NCBI GenBank assembly: GCA_036346205.1
Contig: JARFJB010000003.1
Location: forward strand, 2,017,501-2,081,500
DNA length: 64,000 nt
Direction: 5' to 3'
Origin: Vesta saturnalis
Lineage: Eukaryota; Arthropoda; Insecta; Coleoptera; Lampyridae
Under the pieces are notes generated by a model. The model worked only from the letters and a program-made list of their open reading frames with translations. It had not been told where the DNA came from and did not search any database. The position numbers and the translations under genes are program-made. Shown here piece after piece: positions 32,570-42,975 of this stretch; the first letter of the stretch is position 1; every line of letters begins with the position of its first letter.

Positions 32570-34243
32570 GTGGATTTGTTTGCATCAAACTCGTGTCTCA
32601 ATGATTCTGGAAAAGATGTGACCCTAGTCAACTCTTCTTCATACGCTATGGAACCAATTCATTTTCGGTACACGCTCTTGGAATCGATCATCAGTAGGCT
32701 TGATCTCAATAAGGCGACTGGCCCAGACGGTATCGCAGCTATTGTTTTAAAGAAATGTTCCACCGAACTAGTACCAGTCCTATCTAAGCTCTATACGATC
32801 TCTATGTCTTCTGGGGAATTCCCTTCATCATGGAAGGTAGCAAATGTTCAACCTATTCCCAAAAAAGGCGATAAGACCGATCCCTCAAATTACCGACCAA
32901 TTGCTATCACTTCCATTTTGTCTAAAATCATGGAAAAAGCCATCAATCAGCAACTGCTCACGTTCCTTGAAACTAATAAATTCCTTAGTGACCACCAATA
33001 TGGGTTTAGGCAAATTCGTTCAACAGGTGATCTTCTTTCATATGTGACCCAAGTTTGGAACAATACAGTAGAGCAGTCCGGTAAAACAGTTGAAGTCGCT
33101 TTAGATATCTCAAAAGCATTTGACCAAGTTTGGCATAAGTGTTTACTTGCCAAACTCACCTCGTTTCGGTTAAATGATACGCTCATCAACTGGGTTCCTA
33201 GTTTCCTTGATAAAAGACGAATACGTGTCGTAGTTGATGGCTTTTTTTCAAAAGAACTTAGCATTAACGCGGGCGTACCACAGAGATCCGTTATAGCGCC
33301 TACACTTTTTCTGCTGTACATAAATGACCTTATTTCTTCAACAACTAACCCCATTCATTGCTTTGCTGACGATAGCACTCTTCACTGTAGTTCATCTCAG
33401 TCTACTCATAGTGATAATCCACCTTCTATGTCAAATCAAGAGATTAAAGCTGAAATGGCAAATTCAATCAACAAAGACATTCAACGTATTCTCGAATGGG
33501 GAAGCAATAATCTAGTTAAATTGAATGCTAATAAAACTCAGTGTTGCCTTGTGTCCGCCAAAAAAGATCGATCATTTCCTGTTGTAAGTATGAGTGGCTC
33601 AGTTCTTAAGTTTTCAGGCTCTATTACTCTGTTGGGCATGACTGTATCTTCAAATCTCTCATGGGTTGACCATCTTCTGTCAGCTATCAAAACAGCTGCT
33701 CGTAAAATAGGCTTTTTGTACAGATCTAAGCAGTACTTTACCTCTCGACAACTCCTGCTGTATAAGGCCCAAATTTGGCCTCATCTGGAAAATAATTCTC
33801 ACCTCTGGGTTAGTGCTCCCCAATACGCTCTTGATATCGTTGATCGTATTCAAAAGAGAGCAATTAGACTTATAAATGACCCGTCCTTAACTTCACACAT
33901 ACTGTCCCTTGAGCACAGAAGGATGGTTTCAGTTCTTTCTTTGTATTATCGTTATTACAACGGCTATTGTGTTGCTGAATTATATTCTTTGATACCATAT
34001 CGGGCTATCTTTGAGAGAAACACTCGGTTCGCTCATTCACATCATCAGTATGCAGTACAAATCTCCACTTGTCGCACCAAACGGGCGCAATCCACATTTT
34101 TCTACATGGCTTCTAAACTCTGGAATGATCTCCCTAGTTCCTGCTTTGATCTCACTTATGATATGAGAACATTTATGGTAGTTGTTCGTAGGCATCTACT
34201 GGCAATTCATTATCCCTCTATCCATCCTCCTAAGTGTTCCTGA
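32570..34243 (+). CDS. LINE reverse transcriptase, open over 557 codons (copy 2)
   Basis: RNA-directed DNA polymerase of the LINE, normally acting in target-primed reverse transcription in the nucleus. A single open frame contains NKATGPDGIAAIVLKKCS, SGEFPSSWKVANVQPIPKKG, NYRPIAITSILSKIMEKA, QYGFRQIRSTGDLLSYVT, VALDISKAFDQVWHK, NAGVPQRSVIAPTLFLLYI and CFADDSTLHCSS (active-site Asp pair), then the thumb and a C-terminal region ending at SIHPPKCS. In the VPQGS motif Gly is replaced by Arg. The frame is only part of the original protein, since the upstream endonuclease is broken, so an independent product is unlikely. The ATG at 32570 is simply the first in this frame. Confidence 0.85.
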   Translation: MDLFASNSCLNDSGKDVTLVNSSSYAMEPIHFRYTLLESIISRLDLNKATGPDGIAAIVLKKCSTELVPVLSKLYTISMSSGEFPSSWKVANVQPIPKKGDKTDPSNYRPIAITSILSKIMEKAINQQLLTFLETNKFLSDHQYGFRQIRSTGDLLSYVTQVWNNTVEQSGKTVEVALDISKAFDQVWHKCLLAKLTSFRLNDTLINWVPSFLDKRRIRVVVDGFFSKELSINAGVPQRSVIAPTLFLLYINDLISSTTNPIHCFADDSTLHCSSSQSTHSDNPPSMSNQEIKAEMANSINKDIQRILEWGSNNLVKLNANKTQCCLVSAKKDRSFPVVSMSGSVLKFSGSITLLGMTVSSNLSWVDHLLSAIKTAARKIGFLYRSKQYFTSRQLLLYKAQIWPHLENNSHLWVSAPQYALDIVDRIQKRAIRLINDPSLTSHILSLEHRRMVSVLSLYYRYYNGYCVAELYSLIPYRAIFERNTRFAHSHHQYAVQISTCRTKRAQSTFFYMASKLWNDLPSSCFDLTYDMRTFMVVVRRHLLAIHYPSIHPPKCS

Positions 34244-34301
34244 GCGCTTTAGCACGATAGGCCGAATTTAGCCTGTTCAGGTCCACAATCATAAGAAAAA
34301 A

Positions 34302-35345
34302 TGTACTTTATTACGCAGAATTCCGCTAATGTTAAAAAAAAACATAGAAATATTTATTACCAATACACAAATAATCGCATGTTATACGTCGGCATTCGCA
34401 CGCGCAGACAATTTTTCCGAATACACCCGAACGTCTATTGGCGCACATTTCTTATTTATTGCCAGAAAATCAAAGATTAGTGAATTATCTGTTGGAAAAA
34501 CATAACATTTCAATCATTCAGTATCAAGTATATTGAAATTCACGACCTAAACTTCATCAAATATCATTGACGTACAGTGTGGTATGCACGGGGAGAAACA
34601 GAGCACTAAATAAAAAAAATTTGGAAAGCAAACTGATAGTTGGAGCACATTTTCGTTTGCACAAAAATATCTTTATTAAGATGCAAATCTATCCTGAAAA
34701 TTAGACCGATTTACAATGGGATTCACGGGGTGTTATTCACCCCTAAATAGTTTAAAAAACTCAAGAAAGCAAACTAAAAGTTGTAGCACACTTTAGTTTG
34801 CACAGAAATATCACCATTAAGATGCAATCTACCCTGAAAATTAGGTCTTCTGACAATGTGATTCACGGGTTGCAATTCACCCCTAAATAATTAAAAAATG
34901 TTTAGTAAATAAACTTAAAGTTGGAGCACCTTTTCGTTTGCACAAAGATATGTTCATCAAGACCCAAAACTACCATGCAAGTTAGATCGACTTACGATGG
35001 GATTTATGGGGTGCAATACGCCCCTAAAGAATTAAAAAAATTCATGAAAGCAAACCAAACGCACATTTTAATTTGCTCAAAAATACCATTATCAAGATTC
35101 AAATCTACTCTCAAAGTTAGATGAACTCACAGTGGGATTCACAGGGTGAAATTCATTCCTAAATAATTGAAAAAATTCATGAAAACAAACTGAAAGTTGG
35201 AACACATACTGGTATGCACAATAATATCTTCATCAAGATCCAAAACTACCCTCAAAATTAGATCGGTTTACGGTGGGATTCACGGGTGCAATTTATTTCT
35301 AAATAATTAAAGAATTCTAGAATACAAACTAAAAGTTGAAGCACT
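34302..35345 (+). repeat. Second copy of the older repeat, with empty E1 target and satellite
   Basis: Matches 17060-17197 joined to 30472-31165. TTTTTCCGAATACACCCGAAC at 34412-34432 is the uninterrupted target of E1. From about 34615, five to six ~130-bp satellite units run to 35345 in the plus orientation. Confidence 0.85.
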
Positions 35346-35545
35346 GTCACTAGAATTTTTTTAATTATTTAGGGGTAAATTGCACCACTCATTGTAAATC
35401 AGTCTAATTTTTAGGGTACATTTGCATCTTAATGAGGTTATTTTTTTGCAAACGAAAATGTGTTGCAACTGTTAGTTTGTTTTCTAAAATTTCCTTGATT
35501 ATTTAGGAGTGAATGTTATAACAAATGAAAAATTAGGTGTGATTG
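35346..35545 (-). repeat. Satellite units in inverted orientation
   Basis: At about 35345 the ~130-bp satellite switches strand: TTTTTTAATTATTTAGGGGT, GATTTGCATCTTAATGA-like and AACGAAAATGTG appear on the plus strand. About one and a half units are present before the array ends. Confidence 0.8.
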
Positions 35546-36310
35546 ATCGGTATATCAAAAAGGTAAATTGCACCACGGCCTAGCTCAGTAAGGAACATTG
35601 CTTACAAAACTTACTGTAATTGAGAACACATTGATTTTCAGGTCGTAAGTGAAGTGAAGCATAGGCTCAACCAGTAAAGCATTTGTTTTTTTGGACGCCA
35701 CTCAATTTATAGGTTTAATAATTAAATTACAAGAAAAATTGAGAAAGTTGTACCTTAATAGCATAATAGGTAATCTGAATAAACACTAAACAACTGTATT
35801 TATGTGTATATTTAAGAAAGCAAAATTTCTGATTAATATCAGCATAAAATAAATCAAACGATATTTCTCGTAAAGATTTACGATACTAAATAGTTACTAA
35901 TTTAACACAACTATACAAGCTTATAATTTATATTTACTTAAAATTCAAAATGTAATATGATCAACATTATATTCAATAATAAACGTGTACTTGATCTACG
36001 TCAATAAATATACAGTACTATAGGGTATGAACTCAAACGTTTTTATCTTAGGAACAGAAATCAGCTGTTCCTTTATAACCGTATCAATACACTATACTGA
36101 TTTGTTATTTCCTTAAACTTATTTTTTCGTGATCGTATGTAAAGTATACTATTTCGAGCGTTAGTGTTCATAGTAGAAGTGGCGCTTTTCAGCTCAGCGG
36201 AACTAAAAATAATTACTAGTCGCTAACAGTTCTTTTCGCTCCGATTTTTGATAGATCGCGGTTTTAAATTAGTCAAGATTAAGAAACGGCAGTTTGGTTA
36301 GCTATTAAAA
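35546..36310. other. No recognised gene
   Basis: AT-rich. It contains a TAGTAGAAGTGGCGCTTTT stretch near 36172 that partly resembles the hairpin at 37502. This may be the 5' region of the Crypton-like element; its true boundary is not visible. Confidence 0.4.
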
Positions 36311-37196
36311 ATGGAATCTGATAATGAAGAAGTATTGCAAAGCACGTCACCAGAACTAACAGAAGTTACAAATTCAGCTGTATTAAATTTACTACCAGTC
36401 AGGTCACAAGAATTATATAACATTGCATATAAAAAATTTAGAGACTACCAAAGAAATAACAAGACTGAATGTTTCTCTGAAAATGTAATGCTGCCATATA
36501 TCGTTGAATTGTCAGAAAAGTACGCTCCTTCGAGTTTATGGGCAACTTACTCAATGTTGAGAAGTACAATTTCGCTTTATCATAATATCGACGTAAGTAA
36601 ATATGCAAAATTAATCATGTTTATCAAGCAGAAAAACAAAGGATATAAACCTACAAAAGCAAAGATATTGACAAAGGAACAATGTTTCCAATTTATCAAA
36701 AATGCACCAGATGGGCAGTATTTAACAACTACAGTACATAGATAATTTATTATTTTTGGTTAGTAAATTAACAAAAATTTAGGCTGCTCTAGTATTTAGC
36801 ATGGCTGGTGCATGTTGCATTGACGAATTGACATATTTACATGTAAGTGACATAGAAGAAACGCATTCTAAAATGTTGGTTCATTTAAAGAAGACAAAAA
36901 ACGTTAAACAAAGATCCTTTATAGTATTAGAAGAATACTTTCCAACAGAAAGATTCTTCTATAAATATAGCAACGGAAAATCATACAGACAAGTTGTTGG
37001 AAAACATACATTTGCTGCCATGCCAAAGAGTATAGCAAATTTTTTTAAATTAGGGCATTGCTTTAGACGGACATTCGCTACACTTTTGGTAAACGCAGTA
37101 GCTAATATCACTACTCTTAAGCGACATGGAGGTTGGAATTCCGATAACGTAGCGGAAGGCTATATCTTAGATTCCATAACCAATAACACATTCTGA
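36311..37196 (+). pseudogene. Crypton-like tyrosine recombinase, two exons
   Basis: Exon 1 36311-36733 and exon 2 36783-37196 are joined by a 49-bp GT-AG intron in phase, giving 278 residues. The N-terminal part (ENVMLPYIVELSEKYAPSSL, MLRSTISLYHNID) resembles the SAM-like core-binding half. The catalytic half has MAGACCIDELTYLHVSDIE (box I), GHCFRRTFATLLVNA (His-x-x-Arg) and LKRHGGWNSDNVAEGYI (His/Trp and the Tyr nucleophile at GY). In box I the catalytic Arg before x-Asp-Glu-Leu is Cys (TGC), the expected result of a CpG transition from CGC, so the protein is probably inactive though the frame is open. Insect Cryptons are the best match; a domesticated recombinase is the alternative. Confidence 0.8.
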
Positions 37197-37501
37197 ATGA
37201 CGATAGTTCCGCGCCAAAAAGATACAAAACTACAAACAATTCAACAATTGTATCGTCTCCTTACACTGCAACGTCCACAACAATTTCCCTAACGGAAAAT
37301 CATATTGAAAGAAAAATCGGACGAATAATAAAATTGGCAATGATGAAAATTGTATGAAAATATTTAAAAATTGCACTTTTCATAACAGTTCAGTTGTAAT
37401 AAATGTTATTAAACATAAAAGTTAATAAATATCTTGTTCCCACATTTGTATCTTTAAATTATGAGTTAAAACGGTCTCGAAAAAAATAGTATACATCTTC
37501 C

Positions 37502-37565
37502 GGGGTAGAAGTGTGTTTTAGTGCCTTGTTATGCTCGACGGTACTAAAACGCTTACTTCTACCCC
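37502..37565. repeat. Long imperfect hairpin downstream of the recombinase
   Basis: GGGGTAGAAGTGTGTTTTAGT pairs with the complementary ACTAAAACGCTTACTTCTACCCC arm across a 20-nt loop. It could be an element end, a recombination core or a transcript terminator; sequence alone does not decide. Confidence 0.7.
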
Positions 37566-40200
37566 TAATGATAAAAGGATACGTATTACATTGTCAGGGT
37601 ATTTTGAACACCCTGTATACGTATTGGTTAGTTTTTTATTTATTTAGTTAGATTCCGAATCTTTTCTTTTCTTTCAATTTTAGTTTAAGAAGCTTACTGT
37701 AGATAATGAATATTTTGCTTGAATAGGTCACGCTGTATGTAAAGGAATCTTAGGAATGTGCAATTCTGCATTATCTTTACTCATTGTAGGTAGGAGTTAC
37801 GTATTTTTTTTTGTGTAGTTACGTAATTTCATTAATAATAGTTAGTGTAGTTTTTGGGATTTTGAATACAATTTTCAGGTTAATGCCCGAGTCAGGTTTG
37901 GGATTTTATTAAGATAAATTCGTTTGATTTTGGTACATAGTTTCATTACAAAGAAGTGTTGTTATCGCGTTGGTACCGTACTGTCGCATCCGTGCAGAGG
38001 ACCAATTTGAGAGTCGGAATGATGGTTTTCATCTATATAAGTCCTATGGGTGGGCGATTGGTTGTACTTTTGCAATAACATATCTGTGTCGTGTCGAAGG
38101 GAAATACAGATGTAGCAGTTCCTTCGCCTTCAGTCGAGCTACCATCGTATATTTAGGGGGATGGAAATTTTAAAGTTCAAATAGTTGATTGGTTTGTTTA
38201 ATTGAATTTGTATGGAGGGGAACGTTTTTTTAATATGGCGAAAAAGTGAGTTTGAAAGGAAGAGGACTCTTCGCTAAGCTTTTGACGCGTGGAGTCGTGT
38301 GTTTGGAAAGTCGTTCGAACTAGCGGAAGTTGGGGTTTCATAATTGTGCGAGCTCCTAATGAAATTTCTGTAAGTAGTGTTGAAGACTTACAAGATTAGT
38401 CGGATAAAACCAAGTTTGGCATTTTTTGTGAAGTAACATTTCAACCGGCCTCGTTCATTAATTCAGTTTATTGGAGAATAACGGCATCTTCGAGTGCGTT
38501 TATGATAGAAATTTGGGTTCGTGTTTTTTGTAGTGCGAACCCGAGGATTAACTCGTGATTAACGAGATATAATTAGAGAACCCCTTTCCTAAAAGTTAAG
38601 TGAACGTAGTGAACGAACACCCAACCACACCAACTGATTAAGATTGTATTGTTTGTAATTAAACTTACTAATTTAAGTGGTGTAAAACAATTTGCCGAGT
38701 GTTTTCTTGGTCGAACCTTAACATCTTTGAGTTAAAAGAAATTATTAAAGTGATCTAAACTAGTTACTGCTGCTTCAATAAGTTACGAGACATCATTGGT
38801 GTCAATTCTGGAGAATTTTGTAAATTAATTTAAAATCAAGTTGAATACGCGGTAGCGATCTACTGCGAGTCGGTATTGCCGTCATCAAGGAGTAACACCG
38901 AAGACCGTGGGCCCGCTCGAGCCTTACACGACGCTTTCGTGGAGCAAGGATCATCTCCTATTTGCCTGTGTGACCTAGGTAATTCAATTTATATTCGGTT
39001 TGCTGGTCTTGCGACCTATGTGAATAAAATTTGGTTGTGTTTTATATGGAATATTTTATGCAATGTGTGTTAACGAAGAAACATGTTGGAAGTAATTACT
39101 GTTGAATTTATTGTGTAATTTTGTTAACGTTCACGGACAGTTTCCTTTGTCTATTTAGAAGCTATTTAAGGTGTTTATAATACTATTAATATTTTATGCA
39201 TGGAGGTAAATAAAATCTTACCTTAATTTCTTTATGTAAGATTTGCGTACGGACGTAATTCAGGTCTATAGAAATTTTTAGGATACTATTTAGCTTAAGA
39301 TAGTTTTGCTACTGGCCAGAATTCAATGAGGTAAACAGTTAAGAGTAGACGATTATCGTTTTATCCAAATTGACATGCTGTTCAAATTTTAATTGTTTTA
39401 TTTTGAGTTAATAGATATTTATCTTAGTTACTGTTTTGGAGTTATTATTTTAATATTAAACCTTGACAAAGGGTGATGATATAGTGCTCAAATAGGAAGT
39501 GTCGCCGAGTTTTAATGAGAGAAGTTTGGAGTTTTTTTTTTTTTGTTTTCATACAAGGTTAAGTTAACGTAACGTAATTTACCAGTTTAGAAAAGCTTTG
39601 TAACCGAATTGAAGTCAGTTTGGTATGTGTTATTTTGATTTGTTTAAGGAAGATAGTTAAGTTAACGTAGTGGGAACCTTAGTGGGTTGTATTGAGTATC
39701 GAATTTGAATATTGCTGCACGGTGGTAAGTTTACCAGATTAAGGTGCAGATTTTGAAGCCTTTCAGATGAAGCAGCATTGCGGACACCTGGATCTACGAG
39801 CGTTACGATTTGGTAAGTGGGGTAAGTTGGGTATTCGGACCACTACGTACCGTCGTTTATTTCGCGTTTTAAAACACCCTGATGTGTTCGTTTGGAATAT
39901 CCTGACGCCTACCAGAACCTATTGCGACATTTTCCCGATTTCAACTTTGGTAGATGACGTATAAAACGGAGAAGAAACTGCTTTTCCCGATAGACCCTCA
40001 CCCGCACGCCGAGCTAACCGTGCAAAAACCAGGTTTATCTGTCACCTTGTCCACATTGTACCGTAACAATATACGTGATGCTCATACTGTTTTTTACACG
40101 ATTGTATTAAATTTACCACAATTGAAATTATTTAATTTCTACTAAATAGAAATGAATAAATTTTTTATTCTTATTGTTGTGAAATATAGTACCTATATAT
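37566..40200. other. No recognised gene; one mariner-type end motif
   Basis: GAACACCCTGTATACG at 37606-37621 looks like a mariner-type right terminus, but no partner was found. The frames at 37970-38173, 38876-39073, 39767-39964 and 39954-40145 are short and motif-free. GTTAAGTTAACGTA-type stretches recur (39560, 39660). ACCGTAACA near 40060 resembles the right end of the LTR-like segment at 52.19 kb, so part of this region may be an old LTR; I cannot support that further. Confidence 0.4.
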
Positions 40201-40224
40201 AATTTTACGTTGGTAAGTAAAAGA

Positions 40225-40250
40225 CGTCGGTAAGTAAAATCTTACCGACG
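40225..40250. repeat. Perfect 10-bp stem hairpin
   Basis: CGTCGGTAAG, six-base loop TAAAAT, CTTACCGACG. Confidence 0.9.
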
Positions 40251-40396
40251 AGTTGGGCCTCGCAACCAGTACACATGTCCCACTTTCTTGGAGACAGAAT
40301 AAAAAAAATATATTAACTTCGTCTTAAAACGAACTGTGGCTTGATAAATTAATTCCCATTCATAAGATATACATACGATAATTGCCATTTGCCAAT

Positions 40397-40514
40397 AACG
40401 TACAAATAAACGAACTGTAATCATATATAAGGGTAACGTAAGTTCCATAATATGAACGTATGGTAAGGTATTATAATTTTCATTTGTCTTCAACGTACAA
40501 ATAAACGAACTGTA
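40397..40514. repeat. 23-bp direct repeat with 95-bp period
   Basis: AACGTACAAATAAACGAACTG occurs at 40397 and 40492. The intervening sequence (ATATAAGGGTAACGTAAG and ATATAAGTAAGGTAATTTT after each copy) is also related, so this is a two-unit imperfect tandem repeat. Confidence 0.85.
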
Positions 40515-40520
40515 GACCAT

Positions 40521-41189
40521 ATAAGTAAGGTAATTTTTATAATATAAACATACGATAAGTTAAGACATACCATAATGAAATGTACGTCTACTAGAAAAGC
40601 GGACTCAAAAAAAAAACGACAAAAGCTGGCAGATATTCAACGGCGAAAGCAGATATACATCGGCAACATTCGTTATTTAGGCTTCAAAGGCATACCCATT
40701 TATATCTCTTGAAGACTAAATTGCACCATCATGATCACGCACGCCATTTTATGAATTTTCACCTCGTGACGTCATACAACATGCTTTTACAACGAACAAA
40801 GAGGTTTTCCTAACACCATCGGATTTCCATAATGTAGAGGCGTACGTTTGTTCCTTTCTTTGTTCCCTATTAAATATAATATTTATAAAATGTAATTAAA
40901 AACCTTTACATACCTTATGCAAGGGAGTAAAACTTAAAAAACACAACGTAATGAACGGAACGGTAGCAGAAACGGAAATGAATCATGCGTCAAAGCGTGT
41001 TGAGCTCGCATTTGCGCACAAAACTTAGATCATACACTATATACAGAAGTACTCGTAATTATATACAGTAAAGAGAAAATATTGACATATACTAAAATTT
41101 AATTATTGAAAGAAAAAAGACACCTAAAGATACTAATTGATAAACAAGAATTGAAAACAAATTAAGGTAACGATTGCCAAGGACTGGCA
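40521..41189. other. No recognised gene
   Basis: AT-rich sequence between the small tandem repeat and the minus-orientation satellite. No element end is recognised. Confidence 0.4.
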
Positions 41190-41830
41190 CGTTACAATGT
41201 CGCCCGTGAATACCACTGTAAGTCGATCTAATTTTCAGGGTAGATTTGCATGTTAATGAAGATATTTTTGTGCAAAATAAAATGTGCTCCAACTTTCAAT
41301 TTCCTTTCTAGAATTTCTTAAAATTTTTTAGGGGCGAATTTCATCCCGTGAATCCCATTGTAAGTCGATCTAATTTTCAGGGTAGACTTGCACCTTAATG
41401 AGTTTATTTTTGTGAAACGAAAATGTGCTGCAACTCTCAGTTTGTTTTCTAGAATTTTTTTAATTATTTAGGTGCGAATGGCACCCCGTGAATCCCTCTG
41501 TAAATCGATCTAGTTTTCGGGGTAGATTTGGATCTTAATGAAGATATTTTTGTGCGAACGAAAATGTGCTCCAACGTTCACTTATTTTCTAGAAATGTTT
41601 AAATCATTTGAGGGTGGATTGCACCTTGTGAATCCCACTGTAAGTCAACTTCATTTCCAGGGTAGATTTGCACCTTAATGAAGATATTTTTGTACTAACG
41701 AAAATGTGCTCCAGCGTTCAGTTTGTACTCGAATTTTTTTAATTATTTAGGGGTGAATTACACTCCGTGAACGTCATTGTAGATCAGTCTAATTTTCAGG
41801 GTAGATTTGCAATCTAATTATTAATGGAAA
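41190..41830 (-). repeat. Five ~130-bp satellite units, inverted orientation
   Basis: Units repeat CACTGTAAGTCGATCTAATTT, CAGGGTAGATTTGCA, TTAATGAAGATATTTTTGTG, AACGAAAATGTGCTCCAAC and TTAATTATTTAGGGGTGAATT. This is the reverse complement of the satellite at 30.66-31.17 and 34.62-35.35 kb. Units start near 41205, 41340, 41485, 41625 and 41765. Confidence 0.9.
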
Positions 41831-41879
41831 CATTAAAATCGAATTTACAAGAATACAAATTTTATTTTATACAATTACG

Positions 41880-42498
41880 ACTAGAACTAGAAGAAATAAA
41901 TTGTTCATTACCGATCCGCCTGCATCTCTTTACAATAGGCAGCAACCTTATCAATAAGTAGTGAAAGCTAGGGACCAATTTGAGAACTCCAAAGAAATAA
42001 TTGAGAAAAAATATTGTATTAACAGGAGGTAGTACGAACTTCTACCTAATAGTTGCATAAATCTAGGTAATAATATCTATAATCTCGATAGATCCACATA
42101 CGTGACAACATAGATCATATAAATCTGTAAATTTACATAAATAGGAGAAAATATAGACTAAGAAAACGCTTTCTTTTCTGAGCAGAACTAGGCTAAATTG
42201 GAAATCGCCGACTTCACTTATTAAACTTGAGGTTCTTCGATAAAACGGTAAACTATAAACAAATATGCTAGGGGTGTAACTATAATCCATAACCGCATAA
42301 AAGGGAACTGCTAACACCGATACTGTACGATACTAACAAAATTGGCGAACGCGTCTTCAACAGTTAACCATAACGACGACAAGACGCCAAAGGCCGCACA
42401 ACAAAAATTCATGAACTACTCTCTTAAAATTTAAACTTCAACTCTCAAGATCAATACTTCAACTGAATTAAAAGGAAGCAATCATCTGCGTATTTTTA
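41880..42498 (+). repeat. Repeat R2, copy A, left part
   Basis: Contains GACTTCACTTATTAAACTTGAGG, GATAAAACGGTAAACTATAAAC and GTAACTATAATCCATAA, matching 53215-53580. TACTGTACGATACTAACAAAA at 42321 corresponds to the join of 53580 and 63604, i.e. the unfilled target of element E2. It continues AACGCGTCTTCAACAGTTAA, matching 63631 onward. It is interrupted near 42498. Confidence 0.8.
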
Positions 42499-42544
42499 CC
42501 TTCCAACCTACATATACATATGTAGGTATAGAAGGTTATGAAAT

Positions 42545-42862
42545 CGACTTTTTGTTGTGTGCGCCTGTGCTTGTGTGTGTGCGCGCGTGTGAACGCACGC
42601 GCATGCTCGCGTGGGCGCCTGCGCGCGGTGCGTGCAGTGTATGCGGTGCATGTGTGCGCGTGTGGGCGTGCGCGTGTACGCGTAATTGCCCGCGCGCTTG
42701 GGCGCGTGCGTGTGTGCGCGCGTGGGTGTGCGAGTTTGCGCGTGTGCGCGTATGCGCGTGTACGCGTATACGCGTGTGCAAGTTTGCGCGTGTGTGTGTT
42801 TGTGTGTGTGTGTGTTTGTGCGGGCGGGCGTGTGTGCGTGCGTGTGTGTGGATGTATGCTAG
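42545..42862. repeat. GC-rich alternating TG/CG block
   Basis: About 320 bp of alternating purine-pyrimidine sequence (TGTGCGCGCGTGTG-type) with many CpG steps, in an otherwise AT-rich region. It belongs to the same class as the CA array at 1-2.1 kb and the TG tract at 48.05 kb. Open frames across it are repeat artefacts. Alternating CG/TG can adopt Z-DNA in principle. Confidence 0.9.
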
Positions 42863-42975
42863 TATCCAAGATAATTCCAGAAATAAAATGCCTACGTACT
42901 TAATATTTTGTATTTAAGCTTGTTTTCATTTGGGTTAGATCTGATTCGATTTTTGGAGAAATCCAGCTGCGGAGA
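42863..42975. repeat. Conserved tail after the TG/CG block
   Basis: GTATTTAAGCTTGTTTTCATTT and GATTTTTGGAGAAATCCAGCTG recur after the TG tract at 48.30-48.39 kb, and the first part resembles the module in the CA array at the start of the window. Confidence 0.75.

Larger units (their letters stand above)
31166..34297 (+). mobile_element. APE-type non-LTR retrotransposon, copy 2
   Basis: Starts AGGTAGTAGGCATGTATACTCC like copy 1 and ends TTCAGGTCCACAATCATAAG with a short A run. Relative to copy 1 it lacks ~38 bp between two CCATG repeats near 31193 and about 100 bp around 32075 in the endonuclease C-terminus. It sits at the edge of the satellite array; the older repeat restarts immediately after its 3' end at about 34302. 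Confidence 0.85.

Noticed and set aside
34921..35124. 67-codon plus-strand frame
   Set aside because: Lies wholly within the ~130-bp satellite and is periodic.
37606..37621. Right terminus of another mariner-like element (CACCCTG-TA)
   Set aside because: No matching left terminus or inverted arm could be found, so no element can be defined.
42536..42917. GC-rich CpG-dense block as a promoter or CpG island
   Set aside because: It is alternating TG/CG simple sequence with a repeat-family tail, and no gene starts nearby.
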